A stretch of DNA of 64,000 bases from Pseudomonadota bacterium (lineage in GTDB: Bacteria > Pseudomonadota > Gammaproteobacteria > Steroidobacterales > Steroidobacteraceae), in assembly GCA_021777555.1 (NCBI GenBank), contig JAJYDK010000017.1, forward strand, positions 1-64,000, written 5' to 3'. Numbering within the stretch: position 1 is the stretch's first letter; each line of letters opens with the position of its first letter. The position numbers and the translations under genes were made by a program. Shown here in pieces: positions 42,376 to 51,731 of the stretch. The notes beneath the pieces were generated by a model, which searched no databases, was not told where the DNA came from, and saw only the letters and a list, made by a program, of their open reading frames with translations.

Positions 42376-42802
42376 CTAGGATTGCGAGCATGCCGGTCGG
42401 GGCGTCCAGCGGTCTATCACCGCAAAGCCCTCGCGACGGGCGGCAGCACTCGGCCGCTCATCGAGGCAGACCATCTCCAGCGTCGATGGATCATGAGCCG
42501 CCGCAATGAGCGCCGCCGGGAGCTGCAGGCTGTCGGCCGCCCGCAGAGGGTGCAGACGGAGCAGCCGCTCGGCTGCCTGCCGCACCCTGTTCGAGGGGAC
42601 GACCTCATGCCAAGCGCCGGCCAGCTCTTTGGTCACCACCTGGGCGGCCGACAAATCGGCGGGCCAGCGCCCAAGTGATCTCCGCTGGCGTGCCCCACCA
42701 CACCAGCACTTGCGGATCTTCCTCGAGGCGACCAACCATTGCCTCCCGCATCGGCTCATCGACCAGCAGCGCAATCACGCCCGAGGCATCCCAGAATCGC
42801 AT
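42376..42802 (-). pseudogene. vapC: Frameshifted PIN-domain (VapC-like) toxin
   Basis: The start MRFWDASGVIALLVDEP (D5 as first PIN acid) and VLVWWGTPAEITWALAR (E of the second site) lie in one frame. The remaining PIN sequence (LSAAQVVTKELAGAWHEVV, LLRLHPLRAADSLQLPAAL, LEMVCLDERPSAAARREGF) continues in a different frame that ends at 42376. The frame changes near 42660, and roughly ten bases of the usual spacer also seem lost. The toxin is therefore broken unless the break is a sequencing error. Confidence 0.8.
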
Positions 42803-42813
42803 GGACGAGCGCT

Positions 42814-42960
42814 TCAACGGTCCTGTTCACGTTCCTGGCGCAGCGCATCGGGAATCCCGCCTTCGACGAGCATGCCGAGTGGCCGTATACGCCTCAGCAG
42901 GTTCGCATTCGATCGCCGCAAAACTCGAGTGACGGTTCGGCCGCGGTCAACCGATGAATG
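42814..42960 (-). pseudogene. Remnant of a Phd/VapB-type antitoxin
   Basis: The frame just upstream of the PIN toxin ends LLRRIRPLGMLVEGGIPD followed by ALRQEREQDR. Before that, VDRGRTVTRV resembles the core of Phd/VapB antitoxins. The expected N-terminal DNA-binding part is missing, so it is read as a 5'-truncated antitoxin. Similarity is weak and short. Confidence 0.35.
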
Positions 42961-43085
42961 CCCCGGCCGTTGTCCCCACAAGGGCGGCGGGAACCCCGAA
43001 CCACGGATCGCCACCAGAACGATGCGCGCCCTTCGCCTGGCAGGACGCGTAGTTCAGCAAGCAGGACTGCATGAGGATCTTTCGC

Positions 43086-43745
43086 ATGGCAAATCGTCAA
43101 CCCTCTCTCCGCCTTCTCGCGCCGACGCTTTTCCTGTTCGCGCTGATGGGCGTTGTCCCCGGTGCGCGCGCAGCGACGAATCTGTTCAACCTCTACGTGG
43201 GGGCCGGTCTCGGCCATGCGCAGCTCAAGGCGCGAAATCCCAGCCTGATCATCTCCAATCCCGGCTCACTCGGCAGCTTCGACCGCAATGACACCGCCTA
43301 CCAGTTCATGGCCGGCGTGCGCGGCCTGTATCTGCTCGGGGCCGAGGCCGACTACTACCATCTGGGCAGCGGTAGCGTATCGCCGTCCTTTTCCGGGGTC
43401 GGCGCCATCGGCAATGCGCGCGTGTCGCAGAAGGGCGAAGCGGCCTTCGCCGTCCTCTATCTACCCATTCCCGTGCCGATGCTCGATGTCTTTCTCAAAG
43501 CGGGTGTCGCACGCATCACCAGCGATCTCAGCGCCTCACTCACGCCGTCGCCGAGTCTTCCCCTGCCCCCCGGGGGCGGCACCAACACCTATGCCGTCAG
43601 TGAGACCACCTCCGGCCTCGCCGCCGGCGCCGGGGTGCAGTGGAGTTTCGGGAATTGGGCCGTGCGGGGCGAATACCAGCGCTTCAATGCATTGGGCGAG
43701 CATCCCGACCTGCTGACCGTGGGGGTGACCTGGTCGCTGCTGTAG
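43086..43745 (+). CDS. Small outer-membrane beta-barrel protein
   Basis: A 219-residue protein with a signal peptide (residues 1-28, cleavage near GARA) followed by alternating amphipathic strands: LFNLYVGAGLGHAQLKAR, FMAGVRGLYLLGAEADYYHL, VLYLPIPVPMLDVFLKAGVA, GLAAGAGVQWSFGNWAVRGEY and the C-terminal strand LLTVGVTWSLL. This is the OmpA-like/OprF-like eight-stranded barrel pattern (PF13505). ATG 43086 has GAGG nearby; ATG 43071 is an alternative. The role is unknown. Confidence 0.8.
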   Translation: MANRQPSLRLLAPTLFLFALMGVVPGARAATNLFNLYVGAGLGHAQLKARNPSLIISNPGSLGSFDRNDTAYQFMAGVRGLYLLGAEADYYHLGSGSVSPSFSGVGAIGNARVSQKGEAAFAVLYLPIPVPMLDVFLKAGVARITSDLSASLTPSPSLPLPPGGGTNTYAVSETTSGLAAGAGVQWSFGNWAVRGEYQRFNALGEHPDLLTVGVTWSLL

Positions 43746-43760
43746 AGACCACGGGCACGG

Positions 43761-44720
43761 CTAACCGCCGGGCAAGGAAAGATCGGCGTCGACCATCGAG
43801 ACCGGTGGCGGTCGGGTGAGGATGTACACGCGCGCCCGCGGGTAATCGAGGACCAGGGAGTCGACCGCGCTCAACACGTCCATGCCGATGATCACGGTGG
43901 GCTGCGAATCGAGATGCCATTCCCTGAAGATCGGGACATCCGAATACACGATCGGGAGATGTTGGATCGCGGCGGGGCCGAGAATCATGGTCGGCGCCAG
44001 AGCCCGAGTGCCGGTGGACACCTGTCGCGTGACACCGTAGATCGGCGTGGTCGCATCCGACCTGCGCCGGGCCAGGAGTGCGTTGCGCAGCGCCGGGTTT
44101 CCCAAGGTCTCGGGCGATCCCGTGTCGATGACGGCCTCGACCTCGATCCCCCCGACACTCGCCGGGACCATGAGCAGTCCGCCCGGTGTGCGCTGGGCGT
44201 GGATGTCGAGAAAACCCCAGAGCATTCCCGGGCTCGAGCGGTCGATCGACACCTGATGGTGACGGAAATCCACCGCGATGCGCACCGGGCCAAAGCCCGC
44301 CATGCCGAGGATGCCGTCGATACGGGTCAGGATGGGACTCGGACAGATAGGCATACGCATGTCGGTTTTGACGATCTGGCCGACCTGCAGCCGCCGGATG
44401 AGCACCCACGGCAGGGGCTGCGTCCCGGTGACTCCTTCGACCCGTTCCACCAGACCCTGACCCGGAATCAGCCCAAGGGCCCTCACTAGCCGGGGTGAGA
44501 TCATCGAGCCGTTCGCCCCCGTGTCGACCAGGAACTGGTACGGCCCCTTGCCGTCGATCATCACCGGCACGATGATCTGCCCCATGTGGTTGACACGCGT
44601 TGGGGCTGACGAGAGTAATCCGGGTTCGTGATGCGGAGCCGGGGAAGCCGTTTGTGCCGCCGTTATCGCAACCCCCGGCAGCAGTGCCGCGATCACCAGA
44701 ATCTTCGCGCGGGCATTCAT
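43761..44720 (-). CDS. Exported retropepsin-like aspartic protease with two DTG motifs
   Basis: A 319-residue protein with a signal peptide (MNARAKILVIAALLPGVAI) and two aspartyl-protease half-sites: FLVDTGANGSMISPRL and AVIDTGSPETLGNP, each followed by the hydrophobic GILGMAGFGP- or IIGMDVLSAVD-type strands. The tandem arrangement lets one chain form a complete two-Asp active site, as in pepsins. Such proteins (PF13650) are periplasmic or secreted. The gene is convergent with the beta-barrel gene, with 15 bases between them. The substrate is unknown. Confidence 0.85.
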   Translation of the reverse strand: MNARAKILVIAALLPGVAITAAQTASPAPHHEPGLLSSAPTRVNHMGQIIVPVMIDGKGPYQFLVDTGANGSMISPRLVRALGLIPGQGLVERVEGVTGTQPLPWVLIRRLQVGQIVKTDMRMPICPSPILTRIDGILGMAGFGPVRIAVDFRHHQVSIDRSSPGMLWGFLDIHAQRTPGGLLMVPASVGGIEVEAVIDTGSPETLGNPALRNALLARRRSDATTPIYGVTRQVSTGTRALAPTMILGPAAIQHLPIVYSDVPIFREWHLDSQPTVIIGMDVLSAVDSLVLDYPRARVYILTRPPPVSMVDADLSLPGG

Positions 44721-44804
44721 TTGGAACCCCCCTGGCGATATCCGCCGGTTCCCGCATGCACTATACGCCCGCGGGACGCACCCGACATAGCCGCGCCCCA
44801 TATG

Positions 44805-44831
44805 TAAAAAAGCCCCGCACGAGGCGGGGCT
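44805..44831 (-). terminator. Terminator after the TonB-dependent receptor gene
   Basis: On the minus strand AGCCCCGC-CTCGT-GCGGGGCT is followed by six T residues (complement of 44805-44811). It lies about 120 bases past the receptor stop and before the protease gene. Confidence 0.85.
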
Positions 44832-44954
44832 TCGAATCGACCCTTGGCGTGGCCGCGGCGGAAGTCGTAGCCGAAAGGCGCTACGAAACATACTGCCGGG
44901 TCCGGGCGCCCGCCATGACGGCGGGTGCCCGGCGAACGCCAGATTGAACAACGA

Positions 44955-47810
44955 TCAGAGGAACTTGTACTTCAGGTTGAGATAGAAGCTCCTGAGCAGT
45001 GCGCTCGAGTAGACCGGGTTATAGCCCGACGGCCAGTTGACGGTCTGGTTGGAGAAGGGAGGATCCGTGTTGAGCACATTGCGAATCCCGAACAGCACGG
45101 TCAGAGCATGAATCGGCTTGTAGGACGCGTAGATGTTCCACGTCGAATCGGCGCCGACGATCCTCTGGTGCCGTGTAGTCCCGGCGGGCACGAAGCCGGG
45201 GTACGGCGCCATATGCTGATCGATGTAGGACGACAGGAAGCGGTTGGTCACTCCGCCGCCCCACATGCCCTCCGGGCTCGTCCAGCTGAGTGTCAGGTCG
45301 TGCGTCCATCGGACCGCCGGCAGATTGCCCCTGTTGAACCAGCCCACCAGGTTCAGAACAGGCCCGCCCGTGTACTCCTGCAGGCGATACTGCGTGATCA
45401 AGGTCCCTTCAAGATCCGCGTGGAAGGTGCCGATGCGAGTCTGCTTCGCATACTGGATGCTCAGATCGATGCCATCGGTCGTAATGCCGCCCGTATTCTG
45501 CGTATTTTGCAGAATGTAGCCGCAGGTCCCGGCTGTGTAAGGCGTGCACTGCGAGGGCGCCTGGAGCGACGTGGTGAGCGTTCCGCTGCTGTTCAATACA
45601 TACAGGTTCGAGAACTCGTTCGGATTGCCATAGATCGCTGTATCCGGAATGCCCCCAAGGGTGTTCTTGAGGAGGATTCTGTAGTAGTCCAGCGTGATGC
45701 CGAGGTTTCGCATCGGCGAGATGATGACGCCGATATCGAAGTTCTCCGACGTCTCCGGCTTCAGATGCGCATTGCCACCGCTCAGACTCAACCCTTGCGA
45801 GGTGCAGACCAGCGAGGTCCACTCCGTATTGTAGTTACCCGAGCTGCAGTACGGATTGCCTCCCTGCCCCATCACACCGCCCGTCGCGCCAAAAGTTGGC
45901 GGCGTATACAGATCAGGGAGCGTCGGCGCCCGGAAGCCGGTGGAGGCACTCCCCCTGAAGGTTACGTATCGGGATGGCTGATAGCGCATCGCCAGCTTGC
46001 CGTTGTTGGTCGTGCCGAAATCGCTGTACCAGTCCTGACGATCCGATATGTCGACTTCGAGGCTCTTGGCCATCGGCACGTCCAGCTCTATGAACGCCGC
46101 CTTTGCCGTCCGGCTACCTTCAGTCGCTCCGGGCGGGAAGAAGACGGTATCGAACATGGGCGCCGCAAACGGGGTCGAGGCATTATCGAAGTGGTCGCCA
46201 CGCATTTGGACGCCGAGCGCCAGAACCGCATCTTGACCGGCGTGGAATGCGTCGCCCAGCCGATGGCTGGCGTGTGCGTTAACGCTCCAACGCTTCATCT
46301 TGCCGTTGTCGTACACGCCGTTCCGATACGTGCTGTTGATGAACTGCTGTCCGGCCGCGCTCTGGGGACCAAAGGGGTTGACCAGATTGCTAAGAACGCA
46401 CTGGGTGCAGACGCCCGGAATGCTGTTGGGTGACCACAGCGACAAAAGGGCGTATCCCCCGGTAACGCCTTGCGAAGTCTGGTTCTGGCTGTAGTTGAGA
46501 GTCGCTGTGTAATTCCAACCGGCGTTATCACCGGAGAACGTGAGCAGGGCTCTTTGCTCGGTATTGATTTCCTGGTTGTAGCGATTGTCTCCGGGATCGG
46601 ACCAGACTGCAGAGATGGGATCGACGAGATCAGGCGGCGCGGAGCATGGCCCGCCGTTGAAGAACTGATCGCAGGTCAACTGCGAGGCCGTCGGGAAATA
46701 GGTCGGATCGGCCTGAGGTGTCATCGTGAGGTAATAGAAAGTGGGACCGCCCCAACTGGTCACTTTGGAGCGGCTATAGAAGTACTGAAGGGCCAGCGTA
46801 TTGTTGGCCGGCAGCTCCTTGGTGAAGGACGCCAACCCGGAGAATTCGCTGTGCTTCGGCATGTCATCCGCCGCGGCGGAGTACTCGTACTGACAGTCAC
46901 CGTATATCCGGGTCACATATGGGTTGCCCGAGCAGGCGGGATAACCGGCCTGCCAGTTGTTGCCATTGGCGTCGATCACATTGCCGGGCCACGTGCCGTC
47001 AAAGTTCGTATTCAAGAGACCTCGCGCCGGATCCACACCGGTGGAGGAAAATGACCGCTGCGGCGCCTTGAGCTCATCTTGCCAGGCATAACTTCCCGTG
47101 ATCATGAAGTTATAGCCGTCGTTCGTCAGGTCGCCGTGTCCGAAGGTGAAATCCGCGCTGCCGTTGGCCCCGCCGGCTTCCTGCGGACGATCGTAGTTGA
47201 GATCGACTTCGCCGCCCTGATAATTCTTCTTGGTGATGAAGTTGACCACACCCGCGATGGCGTCCGAGCCGTACAGCGATGAGGCGCCTTCCCGCAGCAC
47301 CTGCATGCTCTCGATGGCCGAAAACGGGATACCGCTGAGGTCGACCGCATTGCCCAAGGTGGCGTTGTCGGCCAGCCGATGGCCATCGAGGAGCACCAGG
47401 GTGCGGCCCGAGCCCAGATCGCGCAGGTTGGCGTAGGTACCGCCTCCCGTGAATTGCCCGACGGACTGCGCAATATTGAACGCCGCGGGCACGTTCGAGG
47501 CAACCTGGTTGATCGCCTGCTCGACATCCACCAGACCCTGATTCCTGAGGGTACTCGCCTTGATGACCGTGATGGCCTCCGTGGTCTCGGCCTCCGTCCT
47601 CGGAATCATGGTGCCGGTGACCACGATGGTCTGCAGCTGCAGCGCCGCCGCCGGCGCAGTCGCGGTCGGAGCGGGCGTGGTCTGCGGCTGGGGCTTGGGG
47701 GTCGGCGTCGGCTTCGCATTCGCGACAAGACTGCCGGCGCCAAGCAATGCGACGGCGCTCACCGTGAGCGCGCGCCTGACAGCGTGTCTGACGTTCTGAT
47801 TTACGGTCAT
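44955..47810 (-). CDS. TonB-dependent outer-membrane receptor
   Basis: A 951-residue receptor. The signal peptide (residues 1-31) is followed by a Pro/Thr-rich linker (about 32-56), then a TonB-box-like LQTIVVTGT, a plug domain (IRNQGLVDVEQAINQVASN-like; RTLVLLDGHRLADN; SSLYGSDAIAGVVNFITKK) and a long beta-barrel ending in the aromatic-type C-terminus YLNLKYKFL. The large, Asn/Gly/Tyr-rich barrel resembles Xanthomonadales receptors for carbohydrate or peptide uptake; the ligand cannot be read. ATG 47810 has GGAG 7 bases upstream and opens the signal peptide. A long upstream gap holds its promoter region. Confidence 0.93.
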   Translation of the reverse strand: MTVNQNVRHAVRRALTVSAVALLGAGSLVANAKPTPTPKPQPQTTPAPTATAPAAALQLQTIVVTGTMIPRTEAETTEAITVIKASTLRNQGLVDVEQAINQVASNVPAAFNIAQSVGQFTGGGTYANLRDLGSGRTLVLLDGHRLADNATLGNAVDLSGIPFSAIESMQVLREGASSLYGSDAIAGVVNFITKKNYQGGEVDLNYDRPQEAGGANGSADFTFGHGDLTNDGYNFMITGSYAWQDELKAPQRSFSSTGVDPARGLLNTNFDGTWPGNVIDANGNNWQAGYPACSGNPYVTRIYGDCQYEYSAAADDMPKHSEFSGLASFTKELPANNTLALQYFYSRSKVTSWGGPTFYYLTMTPQADPTYFPTASQLTCDQFFNGGPCSAPPDLVDPISAVWSDPGDNRYNQEINTEQRALLTFSGDNAGWNYTATLNYSQNQTSQGVTGGYALLSLWSPNSIPGVCTQCVLSNLVNPFGPQSAAGQQFINSTYRNGVYDNGKMKRWSVNAHASHRLGDAFHAGQDAVLALGVQMRGDHFDNASTPFAAPMFDTVFFPPGATEGSRTAKAAFIELDVPMAKSLEVDISDRQDWYSDFGTTNNGKLAMRYQPSRYVTFRGSASTGFRAPTLPDLYTPPTFGATGGVMGQGGNPYCSSGNYNTEWTSLVCTSQGLSLSGGNAHLKPETSENFDIGVIISPMRNLGITLDYYRILLKNTLGGIPDTAIYGNPNEFSNLYVLNSSGTLTTSLQAPSQCTPYTAGTCGYILQNTQNTGGITTDGIDLSIQYAKQTRIGTFHADLEGTLITQYRLQEYTGGPVLNLVGWFNRGNLPAVRWTHDLTLSWTSPEGMWGGGVTNRFLSSYIDQHMAPYPGFVPAGTTRHQRIVGADSTWNIYASYKPIHALTVLFGIRNVLNTDPPFSNQTVNWPSGYNPVYSSALLRSFYLNLKYKFL

Positions 47811-48459
47811 GAATTTACTCCACGGCGCCCCGTAGGTCGCCGAATTATCGTTTGGTTGTTGTCCCAAGAACGGGTCGAATGCGATTCCCTGCAACCATTG
47901 TTCTGCTTCGCCGCTACTGGGCTCCACCTACCAAGGCAAGGCCCAAGCCGGACGAATCATGTGGCGCAGATTACGAACACACGGGCCGGCTTGTAAAGCA
48001 TGTTCATACGACTAAGACGCTATGCGCATAGTCCATTGCTGGTTTATCTTGTTGATTATTATGTAATTTATCCGCTGAAACGAATGCGCAACGGTTTGTT
48101 GCTCATAAGCCACAAAACCGATGGGGATAGGTCTTTGCGACCGAATATGGGGCTTCGCCGGGAACGCGCCGGGCTGATGGTTCGCGGACGATCAGGTGGC
48201 CGCCGGCGCCCAGTGGGCTCAGAGTAAACCGTCGGCCCGGCTCACCGAGACCCCCGGGAGGATGGACCGGCAATCCGTAGATGTTGGGATATGCGAAGTA
48301 GCATCCGCGCCGAGCGCGGGCGTCGAGCGCATCCATACCGGGAATGATGGCGAGCCGACTCTCGAGATGCCGGACCTATAATGTTGGCATCGGGCCGGTG
48401 GGCGAACTAGCGCTTGGCGCGCAGCCTCGCTCATCGCACTGTGTTGGCCGGAGGTCCCG
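47811..48459. other. Long intergenic region with an A/T-rich island and a palindrome
   Basis: 649 bases without a gene I can support. About 47990-48115 is A/T-rich compared with its neighbours and contains the perfect palindrome CTATGCGCATAG (48020-48031). It probably carries the promoter and operator of the TonB-dependent receptor. The rest (48120-48459) shows no clear signal. Confidence 0.4.
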
Positions 48460-48969
48460 CTAGGGGCCTCTGGCGGGGGCTGTCCACTTCACGGCCTCGC
48501 CCACTTTCAACCCGAGCTTGTGCGCCTGGCCGCCGCGGATCTCGACCACGGCCTCGACGGGAACGCCGGAGCTCAGGGTCGCGAGCGAGAATGGCCGCGC
48601 GTTGGCGATGATCTTCGCGATCCGTCCGTTCGTGCCGATGAACAGCATGTCGAGCGGAATGTAGGTGTTCTTCATCCAGAAGTACGCCACCTGCGGCGGG
48701 CGCATGGGGAAGAGCATGCCTTGATTGGCGGGCAGATCACGCACGAACATGAGCCCCTGCGCCTCGCGCGTCGGGGTGTCGGCGATCCAGACCCTGAAGC
48801 GCTCGAGGGGCCCGCCTGTGGAAATCGTCAGCGTGGTGCGCGGGAAGTGCGCCAGGTTCTCGATGGGCATCGATTGCGCGAGCGCGGCGCCACAGAGGAG
48901 CGGGATCACGAGCAGCGTGACGGTCCGAACGGGCGCGAAAGAGCGTCTCTTGAGGGGAATCCCTGGCAC
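48460..48969 (-). CDS. DUF192 family exported protein
   Basis: A 169-residue protein. The signal peptide (hydrophobic VTLLVIPLLCGAALAQ) is followed by a DUF192 domain: RFRVWIADTPTREAQGLMFV, MLFPMRPPQVAYFWMKNTYI (cited in part), LDMLFIGTNGRIAKI and AVVEIRGGQAHKLGLKVGE. The family is a small periplasmic beta-barrel-like fold with no proven function. It starts at GTG 48969 behind GAGG. The gene is divergent from glgP. Confidence 0.9.
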   Translation of the reverse strand: MPGIPLKRRSFAPVRTVTLLVIPLLCGAALAQSMPIENLAHFPRTTLTISTGGPLERFRVWIADTPTREAQGLMFVRDLPANQGMLFPMRPPQVAYFWMKNTYIPLDMLFIGTNGRIAKIIANARPFSLATLSSGVPVEAVVEIRGGQAHKLGLKVGEAVKWTAPARGP

Positions 48970-49109
48970 GGCGGACCTCGCTTTCCGGAAGCATCAGGAT
49001 GTCCGCACAGTTTAACCGCCAATTCGCCGGATTGATCAGGACGGCGGCCCTGGGGAGCCGCTAGACTCCCAGATTGACCCCGATCGACCCGGTATCCCCG
49101 CCCCGCCTC

Positions 49110-51680
49110 ATGCGAACCGCCCTGCTCGAGATCGTCCCCGTCGCCCCGGAAGCGCTCGCGCGCCTGCGTGAACTCGCCAGCAATCTCTTTTTCAGCTGGC
49201 ACCGGCCCATCCGCGCCCTGTTCGAGGACCTTGACCCGGAGCTCTGGCACCAGTGCGGCGGCAATCCACGGCTCATGCTGCGCATCCTCCCGCAGGCAGC
49301 GCTCGATCGCGCCGCCCAGGATCCGCTCTTTCTCGCGCGCTACCATGAGGCGCTGGAGACGCTCGATGCCTACCTCGCCGCGCAACCGGAAGACGGCGAC
49401 GAACCCCTGACGGCCTATTTCTGCGCCGAGTACGGCTTTCACGAGAGCTTCCCGATCTACTCCGGGGGGCTCGGCGTTCTGGCGGGCGATTACTGCAAGG
49501 CCGCGAGCGATGCCGGCGCCCGCTTCGTCGCGGTGGGCCTGCTCTACGAGCAAGGCTACTTCACCCAAACCGTGGACGACGATGGGGTGCAGCAGGCCGA
49601 GTATCGGGCGCACGACCCGCGCGACCTGCCCGTCGATCCCGTGTACGGCGCCGCCGGCGAGTGGGTCAAGGTCAGCGTGCGCATCGCCGGCCGCGACGTG
49701 GTGGCCCGCATCTGGAAGGCCCAGGCCGGCAGAATCGCCGTCTACCTGCTCGACACCAACACGACCGAGAATGCGCCGTCGGACCGCGATATCACCCGGC
49801 GGCTGTACGGCGGCGACGAAGCGACCCGCATCCGCCAGGAGATGATCCTCGGTATCGGCGGGGTGCGCGCGCTGCGAGTCCTCGGCCTGTCCCCGGCCGT
49901 CTGGCACCTCAACGAGGGCCATGCAGCCTTTCTCATTCTGGAGCTGCTGCGCGAGCACGTGGCACGGGGCCTGCCGTTCAATGCCGCGCTGGAGGCCACC
50001 GCGGCCGCTTGCGTGTTCACCACGCACACCCCGGTCGCCGCCGGGCATGACACCTTCGGGCATGGCCTGATCCTCGATCACTTCCACGACTTCATCCACG
50101 AGCTCGGCGTGCCGGTCGAGCGGTTTCTCGATCTCGGTCACACCCCTTCGGCACCGGGTTACTTCAACATGACGCTCCTCGCGCTGAACGGCGCGCGACA
50201 CATCAACGGCGTGAGCCGCATCCACGGCGCTGTCTCGCAACGGCTGTGCGCCAACCGCTGGCCCGAGATCCGCCCCGAGGAGAACCCCATTGGCTTCGTG
50301 ACCAATGGCGTGCACCTGCCCACTTTCCTGCACAAGCTCTGGGCGGAGTTCTTCGACCGCGAGCTCGGGTCCGAGTGGCGCGAGCGTTTGAACGACACCC
50401 CGTTCTGGGAAAGGCTGCACGAGACCCCCGATGAGTACTTCTGGGCCACCGGCCAGGCGGTGAAGGCGCGGATGCTCGAAGCGGTGCGCAATCGCGTGCG
50501 CCGCGAATACTCGCGCAAGGGCGCGAGCGTGGCGCAGCTGCGGCACGTCACCCGTTTTCTCGACCCCGCCAAGCCCGACGTCCTCACCATCGGCTTTGCG
50601 CGCCGGTTTGCCACCTACAAGCGCGCGACGCTGCTGCTGCGCGATCGCGCGCGTCTCGCCCGGCTGCTCAAGAATGCCGATCGGCCCGTAGTGCTGCTGT
50701 TCGCCGGCAAGGCGCATCCGGCGGACGAGCCGGGCAAGCAGGTGCTGCGCGAGATTCGCCAGCTCATGACCTCCCCCGAGTTCATTGGCCGGATCGTGTT
50801 TCTCGAGGACTATGACCTGCAGCTCGCCCGCTCCCTGGTCTCGGGCGTGGACGTGTGGCTCAACAATCCCGTCTACCCCCTCGAGGCGAGCGGCACCTCC
50901 GGCATGAAGGCGGCGATCAACGGGCGGCTGAACCTGAGCATCCTCGATGGCTGGTGGGCCGAGGGGTCAATGCAAGACAACGGCTGGGGGATTCCCGCGG
51001 CGCACGTGGGCGACCCGGATCGACGCGACGCGCTGGAGTCGGCTCTGATTCTGGATACGCTCGAGGAAGAGGTGATTCCGCTCTACTACGAGCGCTCCAC
51101 CGACGGGTATTCACGCGAGTGGGTCATGCGGGCCAAGCGCGCCATGAGCACCGTCATTCCGCGCTTCAGCATGGGGCGGATGCTGCGCGATTACTCCCGG
51201 AATCTCTATCGGACGGCGGACCTGCAGTACCGCCGGCTCGCGGCCGAGGATTTCGCCGGCGCCCGCCAGCTTTCGGAGTGGGCGCAGCGCGTCCACCAGG
51301 CCTGGAGCCGCGTGAGCGTGCGGATGCTCACGGATACCGCGACCGAGCTCACCCGGGGCGAGTGGCTCAGGCTGCGCGTGGCGGTCAATCTGAACGGACT
51401 TGCGCCCCAGGATGTGCGCGTCGAGTTCGTGGCCCGGCGCCTCCTGCCCGCGGCCAACCTCGAGCCCCCACCGCTGTGCTCCTACGGCGAGCGCGAGCAC
51501 GAGGGACTCTGGAAGGCGCAGTTTCGGCCCACCGGGGAATGGGAGGGCGACGGCACGGCCGTCTTCGCGCTCGATGCCGAGCCGCCCGGGTGCGGCCAGT
51601 TCTCCACCGAGGTGCGCATCCACCCCTGGCACGAGATGCTCACCCACGAACACGGCCTCGGGCTCATGAAATGGCTTTGA
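49110..51680 (+). CDS. glgP: Alpha-glucan phosphorylase (bacterial short type)
   Basis: An 856-residue GT35 phosphorylase of the short, DUF3417-containing type, which releases glucose-1-phosphate from glycogen or maltodextrin. The N-terminal DUF3417 part has LRELASNLFFSWHRP. The catalytic parts have YFCAEYGFHESFPIYSGGLG, VWHLNEGHAAFL, FVTNGVHLPT, IGFARRFATYKRA and the PLP site EASGTSGMKAAINGRLN (PLP Lys near 600). ATG 49110 is used; a TTG 36 bases upstream is possible. It is followed by glgC and GH57 in one run. Confidence 0.95.
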   Translation: MRTALLEIVPVAPEALARLRELASNLFFSWHRPIRALFEDLDPELWHQCGGNPRLMLRILPQAALDRAAQDPLFLARYHEALETLDAYLAAQPEDGDEPLTAYFCAEYGFHESFPIYSGGLGVLAGDYCKAASDAGARFVAVGLLYEQGYFTQTVDDDGVQQAEYRAHDPRDLPVDPVYGAAGEWVKVSVRIAGRDVVARIWKAQAGRIAVYLLDTNTTENAPSDRDITRRLYGGDEATRIRQEMILGIGGVRALRVLGLSPAVWHLNEGHAAFLILELLREHVARGLPFNAALEATAAACVFTTHTPVAAGHDTFGHGLILDHFHDFIHELGVPVERFLDLGHTPSAPGYFNMTLLALNGARHINGVSRIHGAVSQRLCANRWPEIRPEENPIGFVTNGVHLPTFLHKLWAEFFDRELGSEWRERLNDTPFWERLHETPDEYFWATGQAVKARMLEAVRNRVRREYSRKGASVAQLRHVTRFLDPAKPDVLTIGFARRFATYKRATLLLRDRARLARLLKNADRPVVLLFAGKAHPADEPGKQVLREIRQLMTSPEFIGRIVFLEDYDLQLARSLVSGVDVWLNNPVYPLEASGTSGMKAAINGRLNLSILDGWWAEGSMQDNGWGIPAAHVGDPDRRDALESALILDTLEEEVIPLYYERSTDGYSREWVMRAKRAMSTVIPRFSMGRMLRDYSRNLYRTADLQYRRLAAEDFAGARQLSEWAQRVHQAWSRVSVRMLTDTATELTRGEWLRLRVAVNLNGLAPQDVRVEFVARRLLPAANLEPPPLCSYGEREHEGLWKAQFRPTGEWEGDGTAVFALDAEPPGCGQFSTEVRIHPWHEMLTHEHGLGLMKWL

Positions 51681-51731
51681 ATCCGTTTGGGGACTGATAC
51701 GATAAGGCGCGACCCGCAAGCCTCGAGGCCC

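Noticed and set aside
48000-48227. A small frame starting MFIRLRRYAH in the gap upstream of the TonB receptor
   Set aside because: No ribosome binding site, and the second half is low-complexity Arg/Gly sequence. More likely promoter region.
48906-50717. A 603-codon open frame on the - strand
   Set aside because: Antisense to the alpha-glucan phosphorylase and without domain similarity.
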